Shown one piece after another: positions 1 to 6,050 of a stretch of 7,217 bases of DNA (its first letter is position 1; each line of letters starts with the position of its first letter). This DNA comes from JBOGWY01 sp050694015 (lineage in GTDB: Bacteria; Actinomycetota; CADDZG01; WHSQ01): positions 1-7,217 of the forward strand of contig JBOGWY010000099.1 of NCBI GenBank assembly GCA_050694015.1, given 5' to 3'. The position numbers and the translations under genes are program-made. Below the pieces are notes generated by a model. It saw only the letters and a program-made list of their open reading frames with translations, did not search any database and was not told the origin of the DNA.

Positions 1-374
1 TCGGCCTCGTGCTCGGAGCCATGCTCGCGATCCTGACGATCATCCAGTTCCAGGGCGGCATCGGCGAACAGATCTCGCCCCTCACGCGATGGCTGGGCGG
101 CAAGAGATTCGAGGGCCATCACGCGCATAAGGGCCCGAAACGCGAGAAGAAGAAGGGTGCGCTGTTGGCCAAGATGGGTCTTCACAAGACGTCCGAGCCC
201 GACGCCGCGACGGAACCGCCGGAGAGCGTCGAGCCCGGGTCGCAAGCCAAGATGACATCGGAGGAGCAGCCCGACACACTCCCGGCTCCGCCGGGCGCCG
301 AGACCACCGAGATGCCGAGGGCCGCCGACGACGATTCGCCGTGGAAGCGTCCGAGCTCCGGAGGCGAGTCATGA
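1..374 (+). CDS. C-terminal part of a transporter membrane component (partial, 5' end outside window)
   Basis: The reading frame is open from base 3 to the TGA at 372-374 and enters from outside the window. The first ~15 visible residues are hydrophobic (LGAMLAILTII) and look like the end of a last membrane helix. They are followed by FQGGIGEQISPLTRWLGG and then about 85 hydrophilic residues: first a basic His/Lys stretch, then an acidic, Pro/Glu/Thr-rich tail that is probably cytoplasmic and disordered. The gene overlaps livG by ATGA (371-374), so it belongs to the same operon. By position it should be a membrane component of the ABC system, either a LivM-type permease or an MFS-like protein of the kind sometimes placed beside such ATPases. 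The visible part is too short to choose. The tail is longer than the short C-terminus usual for LivM. Confidence 0.7.
   Translation, partial: GLVLGAMLAILTIIQFQGGIGEQISPLTRWLGGKRFEGHHAHKGPKREKKKGALLAKMGLHKTSEPDAATEPPESVEPGSQAKMTSEEQPDTLPAPPGAETTEMPRAADDDSPWKRPSSGGES
360..364 (+). promoter_or_regulatory. Shine-Dalgarno for livG
   Basis: GGAGG ends 6 nt before the ATG at 371. It decides that start over the in-frame GTG at 341, which would add ten residues and has no comparable site. The motif lies inside the last codons of the upstream gene. Confidence 0.75.
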
Positions 375-1174
375 CGGCCCCGGTCCTCGAGGTACGCGAC
401 ACCGGCATCCACTTCGGCGGCCTGGTCGCACTCGAGAGCGTCAACGTCACCGTGCCCGAGTGGGAGATCGTCGGACTGATCGGACCCAACGGGGCCGGGA
501 AGACGACGTTGTTCAACTGCATCATGGGCGCGTACACGCCGAACACCGGATCGACCTGGTACCGGGGACGAGACATCTCGTTGCTGGCCACACATCGCCG
601 GACCGCTCTTGGGATCGGGCGGACCTTCCAGAACATCGGTCTCATCAGAGGCCTGACCGTTCTGGAGAACTTCCTGGTGGCTCAGCACCCGCGCATCTCG
701 TACGGCGCGTGGGGCTCGCTCATCGGGATGCCCGGCTCCTTCGCCGAGGAACGGCGGTTGCGCGCCAACGCGATGGAGGTGCTCGACTACATCGGCCTCG
801 CGCACCTCGCCGATTCGACCCTCGACGGGCTTCCCTATGGGACGCTGAAGTTGGTCGAGGTCGGCACGGTTCTGGCGACCGATCCCGACCTGCTACTGCT
901 CGACGAGCCGTCGTCGGGTATGGGCCCCGACGAAGCGCACGAGTTCGGCGAACGACTATTGAAGCTGCGTGAGACGCTGAACCTGACCGTGCTGATGATC
1001 GAGCACCACGTTCCGCTCGTCGTCGGCGTGTGCGACTACGTCTATGTGTTGAACTTCGGGAAGGTCTTGACCGAGGGCAAGCCGGACGCGGTGCGGAACC
1101 ATCCCGAGGTGATCGCCGCGTATCTGGGCGGCGACGTCGACGATGAGGAAGAGGGCGCCGGTGTCTCTGCTTGA
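371..1174 (+). CDS. livG: Branched-chain amino-acid type ABC transporter ATP-binding protein, LivG family
   Basis: A 267-residue ATPase that would hydrolyse ATP on the cytoplasmic face of a LIV/HAAT-family importer (leucine, isoleucine, valine or related organic substrates). Visible motifs in order: Walker A GPNGAGKT (38-45), Q-loop in GRTFQN (Gln87), a non-classical signature LPYGTLKLVEVG (154-165) in place of LSGGQ, Walker B LLLLDEP (174-180), and the H-loop in IEHH (His212). The YG-type signature and the EHH H-loop are typical of LivG and separate it from LivF. Length is normal for the family (about 255-270). The ATG at 371 is chosen for its GGAGG and for the ATGA overlap with the preceding membrane gene. 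It overlaps livF downstream. The C-terminus ends in an acidic DDEEEG run. The substrate cannot be told from the ATPase. Confidence 0.93.
   Translation: MTAPVLEVRDTGIHFGGLVALESVNVTVPEWEIVGLIGPNGAGKTTLFNCIMGAYTPNTGSTWYRGRDISLLATHRRTALGIGRTFQNIGLIRGLTVLENFLVAQHPRISYGAWGSLIGMPGSFAEERRLRANAMEVLDYIGLAHLADSTLDGLPYGTLKLVEVGTVLATDPDLLLLDEPSSGMGPDEAHEFGERLLKLRETLNLTVLMIEHHVPLVVGVCDYVYVLNFGKVLTEGKPDAVRNHPEVIAAYLGGDVDDEEEGAGVSA
1146..1155 (+). promoter_or_regulatory. Purine-rich ribosome-binding site for livF
   Basis: GAGGAAGAGG lies within the last livG codons, about 5 nt before the GTG at 1161. It favours that start over the ATG at 1143, which has only a weak GGCGG further upstream. Confidence 0.55.
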
Positions 1175-1871
1175 GGTAACCGATCTGAAAGCCGGATACG
1201 GCTCGCTGCCGGTGCTGGGCGGGGTCTCGTTCCAGGTCGAGGAGGGCGAGACCGCGGTCCTGCTGGGACTGAACGGCGCCGGCAAGACGACGACCATCCT
1301 GTCGCTCGCGGGGCTCATCAAGCCGTGGAGCGGCAGCATCAAGTTCAACGGCGAGGAGATCTCCGGCATGGACGCCCGCAAACGCGTCGGCGAAGGGATC
1401 GTGCTCGTGCCGGAAGGCCGCCGCGTGTTCCCGGAGCTGACCGTCGCGCAGAACCTGCGCCTGGGCGCATGGCCGTACAAGCGCGACCGCAAAAAGACGC
1501 GCGAGATCGTCGAGCGCGCGGTGGAGTACTTCCCGCGGCTGCGGGAACGGTGGACGCAGCTCGGCGGAACGCTGTCGGGAGGGGAACAGCAGATGCTCGC
1601 GATCGCACGCGGGCTGATGGGGCGGCCGAAGCTCCTGCTGATCGACGAGTCGTCGCTCGGTCTGTCCCCCAAGCTCACGCATACGGTGTTCGAGGTCGTC
1701 CACAGGATCAGCGACGACGGCGTCACCGTGTTCATGGTCGAGCAGAATGCCGGTGTCCTGAAGATCGCCGACCGTGCCTTCGTGATGGAGAAGGGCACGC
1801 TGATCTACACGGGCAAGGGCGAGGACATCATGAAGGACGAAGGGATCCGCGAGGCCTACCTGGGCGCTTGA
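1161..1871 (+). CDS. livF: Branched-chain amino-acid type ABC transporter ATP-binding protein, LivF family
   Basis: A 236-residue ATPase partner of LivG; LIV-type importers use a LivG/LivF heterodimer. Visible: Walker A GLNGAGKT (36-43), VPEGR (83-87) in the Q-loop region as usual for LivF, canonical signature LSGGEQQ (138-144), Walker B LLLIDES (158-164), and VEQN (193-196), where LivF proteins carry Gln instead of the H-loop His. The residue after the catalytic Glu is Ser (DES) rather than the common Pro (DEP), a mild variation. The GTG at 1161 gives the typical N-terminus SLLEVTDLKAGYG and a 14-base overlap with livG. The ATG at 1143 would add six residues (MRKRAP) and cannot be excluded. 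This is the last gene of the operon, 35 bases from a convergent gene. Confidence 0.93.
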   Translation: MSLLEVTDLKAGYGSLPVLGGVSFQVEEGETAVLLGLNGAGKTTTILSLAGLIKPWSGSIKFNGEEISGMDARKRVGEGIVLVPEGRRVFPELTVAQNLRLGAWPYKRDRKKTREIVERAVEYFPRLRERWTQLGGTLSGGEQQMLAIARGLMGRPKLLLIDESSLGLSPKLTHTVFEVVHRISDDGVTVFMVEQNAGVLKIADRAFVMEKGTLIYTGKGEDIMKDEGIREAYLGA

Positions 1872-1907
1872 GCGTCGTCGTCACGACGCGGGCGCTTGAG
1901 CGTCGTC
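1862..1907. repeat. 18-bp direct repeat, period 28, at the livF 3' end
   Basis: The sequence gggcgcttgagcgtcgtc occurs at 1862-1879 and again, identically, at 1890-1907. The first copy contains the livF stop codon. The second ends at the last base of the convergent gene's stop codon. It looks like a short duplication of the operon end. Confidence 0.9.
1872..1906. terminator. Candidate bidirectional terminator with two alternative hairpins
   Basis: GCGTCGT (1872-1878) pairs perfectly with ACGACGC (1883-1889) across a 4-nt loop. The same central arm can instead pair with the second GCGTCGT (1900-1906) across a 10-nt loop. There is no U-tract on either strand, so this would be a tail-less terminator of the kind proposed for actinobacteria. 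It sits exactly between convergent genes. Confidence 0.4.
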
Positions 1908-2410
1908 TACGGTCCCTCGAGCTTCAGCTCCCTCCACGCGTCCGGTTCCGACAGGTCCAGTTCCAGACGCGGTTCGCCCGCGAGATCGTCGGCGGCGTCG
2001 ACCGCTTCCGCCAGGCGCTCCGGAGATGTTGTTCTCTTAAGCAACCGTTTGCGCTCCGATAGCACCACGTATTCGGCGCGCGACGTTCGAAGCGCCTCGA
2101 TCACGGAAGGCGGGACGTCACCGCACGCGACGACACGACCGACCTTCGCGTACGTCACTCCCTCGAGCACCGACGCCGTCAGGTCGGGCGTCGGATCGAT
2201 CACGACGATCGTACGTACGTTCTGCGCGGCACGCTCGGTGAGATCGGCATCGATGTCGCGACCGCGTGCGATGTGTACGCCGAGAGCGCGGAGCTTTTCC
2301 GCCGCCGCAGGATCCAGTTCGATCGCGCGCACCTCATCTCCCTGTCCGATGAGCCGCCGGGCGATCGCTTCGCCCCGCTCCCCCGCGGCCCCGATAAGGA
2401 GGACGCTCAT
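1907..2410 (-). CDS. Small NAD(P)-binding Rossmann-fold protein
   Basis: A 167-residue protein beginning MSVLLIGAAGERGEAIARRL, a beta strand followed by GxxGxxG (Gly7, Gly10, Gly13), the dinucleotide-binding loop. An acidic residue pair after the second strand (AIELD, Glu31/Asp33) suggests NAD rather than NADP. A later strand (VRTIVVIDPTPD) and VGRVVACGDVP fit a TrkA-N or NmrA-like nucleotide-binding domain without a recognisable catalytic domain. No SDR YxxxK pair is evident. The start is the ATG at 2410, which overlaps the TGA of the upstream lipid-kinase-like gene as ATGA, so the two are translated together. The reading frame stays open further upstream, but that extension is Arg/Pro-rich and lies over the upstream gene. 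The substrate is unknown; a role as a regulatory NAD-sensing subunit or a reductase fragment is only a guess. Confidence 0.72.
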   Translation of the reverse strand: MSVLLIGAAGERGEAIARRLIGQGDEVRAIELDPAAAEKLRALGVHIARGRDIDADLTERAAQNVRTIVVIDPTPDLTASVLEGVTYAKVGRVVACGDVPPSVIEALRTSRAEYVVLSERKRLLKRTTSPERLAEAVDAADDLAGEPRLELDLSEPDAWRELKLEGP

Positions 2411-3324
2411 GCCACGACCTTGAGCACGTTCGGCACGATCGAGAAGCGGGCCGAGCGGGCCGCCGGCAACGGTTCCCCGTCGACGTGCCGGCTGAACGGG
2501 CGGTCGGCGCGGACCTCGAACCAGTCGAGATCGCTCGCGTAGAACGCATCCGGATGGTGGACGAGATCGCCCGTCACGAGACAGCGCCACGCGTACGCAG
2601 GGAGTGCCTCGATCCGCATCGTCTTGAGAGCGAAGATGTCGATGCCCCCCTCGAGCCGGACCCCGGGCGCGATGCGCACGGCCCGGTTCCCGATGTACGC
2701 GTAGGGGCCCGCATTCGACGCGATCGCCATCGCGACGTCGACCTCGCCGAAGTCCCCCTTGACGTTCATGACGGGTTCACGTTGACGGTACGTCCCGGCG
2801 AGGACGCGGAAGGCGCTCCAGTAGAAGAAGAGTTGCCCGAAGCGGCGTTTGGCGGGCACGTAGCGCTCGACTCGCTCCGCCGCCTCGGCGTCGAACCCGC
2901 AGCCCGCGGAGAACGTGAAGTAACGGTCGTCCATCCGTCCGAGAGACACGGTGCGACGCATCTGCGGGAGCAGCGACAGGATGTGGTCGATCGCCTTGAA
3001 CGGATCGAGGGGGATCCTCAGGGCGCGGGCGAACACGTCCATCGTTCCCCCCGGGACGATGCCGAGGGCCGAGTCCGTACCGGCGACGCCGTTGGCGACC
3101 TCGTTGACGTGCCCGTCTCCGCCGTACGCGATCACGAGAGAGGCGCCGGATTCCGCCGCGCGCTGCGCCAGTGTGATGCCGGTGTCGCGCGCGGTCGTGG
3201 CGTAGGCGTCGATCACGAAGCGCGACCGAAGAGCGGCCACGACGTCCTCCCGCGTCTGTTCGGACACCCGCCCTGCATTCGGATTCACGATGAGAACGGC
3301 CGGTGGCCTGCCCTCCCGTATCAT
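2407..3324 (-). CDS. Diacylglycerol kinase-like lipid kinase (YegS/BmrU/DgkB family)
   Basis: A 305-residue protein with the DAGK catalytic domain order. It has VLIVNPNAGR (10-19), the nucleotide-loop region AYGGDGHVNEVANG (66-79), GIVPGGTMDVFAR (88-100), a central region with FTFSAGCGFDAEA (136-148), and a C-terminal beta domain ending DGEPLPAARSARFSIVP. Family members phosphorylate diacylglycerol or other lipids with ATP at the membrane. Length is normal (about 290-320). Two signature residues differ from the usual form: GGDGT reads GGDGH, and the Asn of PGGTMN reads Asp. Activity could therefore be altered. The start is the ATG at 3324, because the next upstream region is the divergent promoter gap. 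It is the first gene of a two-gene operon with the Rossmann-fold protein. A TANNNT box 6 nt upstream suggests leaderless transcription. Confidence 0.88.
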   Translation of the reverse strand: MIREGRPPAVLIVNPNAGRVSEQTREDVVAALRSRFVIDAYATTARDTGITLAQRAAESGASLVIAYGGDGHVNEVANGVAGTDSALGIVPGGTMDVFARALRIPLDPFKAIDHILSLLPQMRRTVSLGRMDDRYFTFSAGCGFDAEAAERVERYVPAKRRFGQLFFYWSAFRVLAGTYRQREPVMNVKGDFGEVDVAMAIASNAGPYAYIGNRAVRIAPGVRLEGGIDIFALKTMRIEALPAYAWRCLVTGDLVHHPDAFYASDLDWFEVRADRPFSRHVDGEPLPAARSARFSIVPNVLKVVA

Positions 3325-3336
3325 CCCGACACGCTA
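3325..3336 (-). promoter_or_regulatory. Candidate -10 box of a leaderless promoter for the lipid-kinase-like gene
   Basis: On the minus strand TAGCGT (3336-3331) fits TANNNT and is followed by 6 nt and then the ATG at 3324, which would put transcription start at or next to the start codon. No Shine-Dalgarno and no clear -35 is visible. The 50-bp gap 3325-3374 is shared with the divergent hydrolase gene. Confidence 0.4.
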
Positions 3337-3351
3337 CTCGCGCGACTGCGT

Positions 3352-3365
3352 AGGAGGAAAAGGGG
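3352..3365 (+). promoter_or_regulatory. Shine-Dalgarno region for the MBL-fold gene
   Basis: AGGAGG (3352-3357) lies 17 nt and AGGGG (3361-3365) lies 9 nt before the GTG at 3375. The nearer one has workable spacing and supports the GTG start. Confidence 0.55.
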
Positions 3366-3374
3366 AACGGGCAG

Positions 3375-4280
3375 GTGAACGGGCCGCTGGTCATCGATAC
3401 CAAGATGCACGGCTTCGAGGGGATCACCGGAGCCTTCGTGCTGCGCGGCGAGAAGACGGCTCTGATCGAGACGGGGCCCAAGACCTCGGTGGAGACCGTG
3501 CTCGCCGGGCTCGACGCCAACGGTATCGAGCACCTCGACTGGATCATCGTCACCCACATCCACCTCGACCACGCCGGTGCCGCCGGTACGTTGGCGGCGA
3601 GGTTCCCCGCAGCGACCATCGCGGTCCACAGCGTCGGCGCTCCCCACCTCGTGAGCCCGGCGAAACTGTGGGCGAGCGCGGCACGGATCTACGGCAACGA
3701 GATGGACGAACTGTGGGGTGGTATCGATCCGATCCCGCAAGAGCGCATCCGTGTGATCGACGACGGCGACAAGATCGACCTCGGCGGACGATCGCTGCAG
3801 GCGATCGAGACACCCGGTCACGCATACCACCATCACGCTTACCTCGACGACTCGACGGGCATGGTTTTCACGGGCGACGCGCTTGGTGTTCGCCTCGCCT
3901 CGGTCCCCGCGGTGCGCCCCGCCACGCCCCCACCGGAGTTCCATCTCGCAAAGGCCATCGAGTCGATCGAGCGGATCAAGGGCGTGGGGGCGAGCTCGCT
4001 GTGCCTGACCCACTTCGGGCCTTCCGAGGTCGATCCTGCCGAGCTCTGCGACCAGGGCATCGAAGCGCTCCTCCGGTGGGCGACGTGGGTGCGTGATGCA
4101 CGCGTCGAGACGCGGGAGCACGACGAGGTCACCGAGAAGGTGCGTTCCGCCGCGCGCGGCGATGCGGAGGGCCGGCTCGACCAGGCCGACGTCGACCGCC
4201 TAGAGCAGACGACCTCGTACGAGATGAACGTGTCCGGGTATATGCGCTACATGGACAAGAACGAACCCGACGCTAGGTGA
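3375..4280 (+). CDS. Metallo-beta-lactamase-fold hydrolase
   Basis: A 301-residue protein with the metal-binding set of the MBL superfamily: THIHLDHAG (HxHxDH, 61-66), His149 in ETPGHAYHH, bridging Asp168 in VFTGDALG, and His213 in CLTHFGP. This predicts a dinuclear metal centre, usually zinc or iron. The fold covers roughly residues 5-235. The helical C-terminal part (236-301) is charged and looks like a family-specific extension. The superfamily includes glyoxalase II-like thioesterases, lactonases, phosphodiesterases and RNases. The lack of RNase Z/J or beta-lactamase hallmarks and the overall length suggest a small-molecule hydrolase with unknown substrate. The start is GTG, with purine-rich sites upstream. 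The stop overlaps the next gene's start (GTGA), so it is coupled to a GNAT. It diverges from the lipid-kinase-like gene. Confidence 0.88.
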   Translation: MNGPLVIDTKMHGFEGITGAFVLRGEKTALIETGPKTSVETVLAGLDANGIEHLDWIIVTHIHLDHAGAAGTLAARFPAATIAVHSVGAPHLVSPAKLWASAARIYGNEMDELWGGIDPIPQERIRVIDDGDKIDLGGRSLQAIETPGHAYHHHAYLDDSTGMVFTGDALGVRLASVPAVRPATPPPEFHLAKAIESIERIKGVGASSLCLTHFGPSEVDPAELCDQGIEALLRWATWVRDARVETREHDEVTEKVRSAARGDAEGRLDQADVDRLEQTTSYEMNVSGYMRYMDKNEPDAR

Positions 4281-4819
4281 CCGCGCCGTCCTACCTCCGA
4301 GCGCTCGAGCCGTCCGATGCTGAGGAGATGCTCGGGCTGCGTCTCAAGAACCGCTCGTGGCTGCAGGCGTTCGAGCCGATCCGTCCCGAACGTCTCTGGA
4401 CCCTGCCCGAGCAACGCCGCGAACTCGAGCTGGAACAGGAACTGCGGCGCGAAGACCGCCGTTACGTGCACGGGATCTTCCTGACCGAGGACGATCGCCT
4501 CGTGGGGCGTGTCTCGCTCGACAACGTCGTGCGAGGCGCGTGGCAGAACGCGACGCTGGGCTACTTCGTCGCTCAGGAGCACAACGGCCGGGGCATCGCC
4601 ACCCAGGCGGTCGGAGACGCCCTGCGCTTCGGGTTCGAAGAGATCGGACTGCACCGCGTCCAAGCAGGTGTGATGCCGCGTAACGTCGCGTCGATCCGAG
4701 TCGTCGAGAAAGCCGGGTTCCGCTACGAGGGCATGTCGCCGCGTTACCTGCAGATCAACGGCGAGTGGGAGGACCACAACATGTACGCGATCACGGTCGA
4801 GGACTGGCAGGGGCTATAG
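4277..4819 (+). CDS. GNAT acetyltransferase, RimJ/RimL type
   Basis: A 180-residue GCN5-related N-acetyltransferase that would transfer acetyl from acetyl-CoA to an amino group. It starts with YLRALEPSDAEEMLGLR, the usual RimJ/RimL beginning. It contains ATLGYFVAQEHNGRGIATQAV (92-112), in which Gln100 to Gly106 form the Q/RxxGxG/A pyrophosphate-binding loop, then HRVQAGVMPRNVASIRVVEKAGF (126-148) with the Asn136/Ser139 pair typical of this branch. In known members the target is a ribosomal protein N-terminus, but relatives also modify small amines, so the substrate here is open. The GTG start overlaps the MBL stop by GTGA; no other start keeps the N-terminal strand. It ends in a palindromic stop shared with the convergent GNAT. 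Confidence 0.9.
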   Translation: MTAPSYLRALEPSDAEEMLGLRLKNRSWLQAFEPIRPERLWTLPEQRRELELEQELRREDRRYVHGIFLTEDDRLVGRVSLDNVVRGAWQNATLGYFVAQEHNGRGIATQAVGDALRFGFEEIGLHRVQAGVMPRNVASIRVVEKAGFRYEGMSPRYLQINGEWEDHNMYAITVEDWQGL

Positions 4820-5242
4820 CTTCTTGACGAACCCGTAGCCCGTCTGCTCGTAGAGCGCCTTCTCCCGATAGAACCGGTGTGCGTCGACGCGGTGGAATGC
4901 CGACGAGAGCGCCACCGTGTCGCATCCGTCGGCCCGCGCGAGGTCCTCGATGTGGCTGAGGAGCCGGAGACCGTAACCCTTCGACCGGTGCTTCTCCGCC
5001 GTTATCAGGTCGAAAACCCAGATGTACTGCAGGTAATAGAAGTTGACCCTCCGGGCGATGCCGGCGAGGGCCGCGATATCGCCGTCCGCTTCGAGGGCGA
5101 ACAACCGGTAGCCGCGCGGGACCATGTCGGCCAGCAATGTCATGTACGCGTCCTCGCCGAGATGCGTTCGCAACTCGTGCATCACCGGGTACGCGCGCCG
5201 GAACTCCTCGTCGGTCGTGAGCTCGCGGATCTCGATCGTCAT
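4814..5242 (-). CDS. GNAT-family N-acetyltransferase
   Basis: A 142-residue single-domain GNAT. It begins MTIEIRELTTDEEFRRAYPVM, has a core strand RLFALEADGDIAALAGI (46-62), the acetyl-CoA loop EKHRSKGYGLRLL (83-95; Arg86, Gly89, Gly91), and the C-terminal signature RVDAHRFYREKALYEQTGYGF, in which Tyr125 is the usual general-acid position. Length is normal for a minimal GNAT. The start is the ATG at 5242, which overlaps the TPR gene's TGA as ATGA; a longer open frame upstream is only the out-of-frame shadow of that gene. It is the second gene of the TPR-GNAT operon. The substrate is unknown. Its TAG stop interlocks with that of the plus-strand GNAT. Confidence 0.88.
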   Translation of the reverse strand: MTIEIRELTTDEEFRRAYPVMHELRTHLGEDAYMTLLADMVPRGYRLFALEADGDIAALAGIARRVNFYYLQYIWVFDLITAEKHRSKGYGLRLLSHIEDLARADGCDTVALSSAFHRVDAHRFYREKALYEQTGYGFVKKL

Positions 5243-6000
5243 CGTGCGAGCCGTGCGACGCGCTCCGGAGCATCGGTCGCATCGGGGTCGGCCGCCGCCA
5301 CCGCCTCGAACCACTTCCGGGCCTGCGTGAAGCGACCGCGACGCGCCAGTAGATCGCCGAGCACGTACCAGACACGGAGGTGATGCTCCTCGGCGACGTC
5401 GGGTCGGAGCTCGAGCCTCTCCACGCGGGCGATCGCGTCGTCTACCCGGTCCATGTCCGCGAGCGCGCCGGCCGCCACGATCTGACCCTCGTAGAACACC
5501 GGGTCGTCGACCTTGGCCCGGTCGATCTCGTCGATCAGCTCCAGCGCGCGCTCCGGTTTCTGCATCGCGCGGTAGGTGTCGGCGATCACCGGGTTCTGCG
5601 CGGTCGAACCCGAGATACGCCGGAACGCGCCGAGCTCGCGGGCCGCCTCGTTCCACCGGCCGGCGTTGTAATACGCGAGACCGAGGAACTCGCGGGCCGC
5701 TATCGAACGCAGTGCGATGTGCTTAGCCTGTTCGCCGAGCCGGATCGCTTCGTCGAGATCTCCGGCCGCGTACGCGGCCACCGCGTCGGCGAAGACCTTC
5801 ACGAGGATGTCGCCCTTGCCGGGCCGCGCAGTGGTGCGCAGCTCCTGCGCGATCTCTTCGGAGAGATGCACGGGGTCGTACTTGCTCTCGCGATGCGAGA
5901 CGTCGCGGTCGTGGCGTGGCCGGTGACGCGTCGGTGGTTTCCGGTCCGGCGTTCCCGGGGCGCGGGGCCGTCCGCCTCTCTTATCGCCCCGCTCGTTCAT
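5239..6000 (-). CDS. Tetratricopeptide-repeat protein with basic disordered N-terminus
   Basis: A 253-residue protein. Residues 1-40 are rich in Arg, Pro, Gly and Lys and look unstructured. From about residue 65 the protein is alpha-helical with TPR-like pairs: FADAVAAYAAGDLDEAIRLGEQA (70-92), REFLGLAYYNAGRWNEAARELGAF (103-126), DPVFYEGQIVAAGALADMDRVDDAIARVERL (166-196) and LRVWYVLGDLLARRGRFTQARKWFEAVAAADP (208-239). TPR proteins act as protein-binding scaffolds; there is no catalytic motif. The start is the ATG at 6000. A GTG at 6039 would add 13 residues but would cover the divergent promoter. The gene is coupled by ATGA to the downstream GNAT, which hints that the TPR may present or regulate that enzyme's partner. 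That hint is inference from position only. Confidence 0.83.
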   Translation of the reverse strand: MNERGDKRGGRPRAPGTPDRKPPTRHRPRHDRDVSHRESKYDPVHLSEEIAQELRTTARPGKGDILVKVFADAVAAYAAGDLDEAIRLGEQAKHIALRSIAAREFLGLAYYNAGRWNEAARELGAFRRISGSTAQNPVIADTYRAMQKPERALELIDEIDRAKVDDPVFYEGQIVAAGALADMDRVDDAIARVERLELRPDVAEEHHLRVWYVLGDLLARRGRFTQARKWFEAVAAADPDATDAPERVARLAR

Positions 6001-6012
6001 CCCGCCACCATA
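6001..6012 (-). promoter_or_regulatory. Candidate -10 box of a leaderless promoter for the TPR gene
   Basis: TATGGT (minus strand, 6012-6007) fits TANNNT and is followed by 6 nt and then the ATG at 6000, the same spacing as for the lipid-kinase-like gene. A GGTGGCGGG stretch abuts the ATG but is too close for a good Shine-Dalgarno. No convincing -35 is seen. Confidence 0.45.
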
Positions 6013-6024
6013 ATCAGTGGGAGT

Positions 6025-6030
6025 TAGCCT
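6025..6030 (+). promoter_or_regulatory. Candidate -10 box for the divergent GNAT gene
   Basis: TAGCCT fits TANNNT and lies 7 nt before the ATG at 6038, the likely ancestral start of the third GNAT. An alternative -10-like CATAAT is at 6009-6014, which would give a short leader. No -35 was recognised for either. Confidence 0.35.
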
Positions 6031-6050
6031 CCCCGACATGCCGCTCCACG

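Noticed and set aside
720..1798. Long minus-strand open frames opposite livG and livF
   Set aside because: They are low-complexity Arg/Pro/Ser-rich translations opposite strongly conserved ABC ATPases. They are typical antisense shadows in high-GC DNA.
4814..5656. A 280-codon reading of the minus-strand GNAT with a long N-terminal extension
   Set aside because: The extension is the out-of-frame shadow of the TPR gene. The GNAT domain begins exactly at the ATG that overlaps the TPR stop.
5916..6050. Upstream extension of the third GNAT to 300 residues
   Set aside because: It would lie antisense to the TPR gene's 5' end, crosses the divergent promoter region, and has no GNAT-like content.
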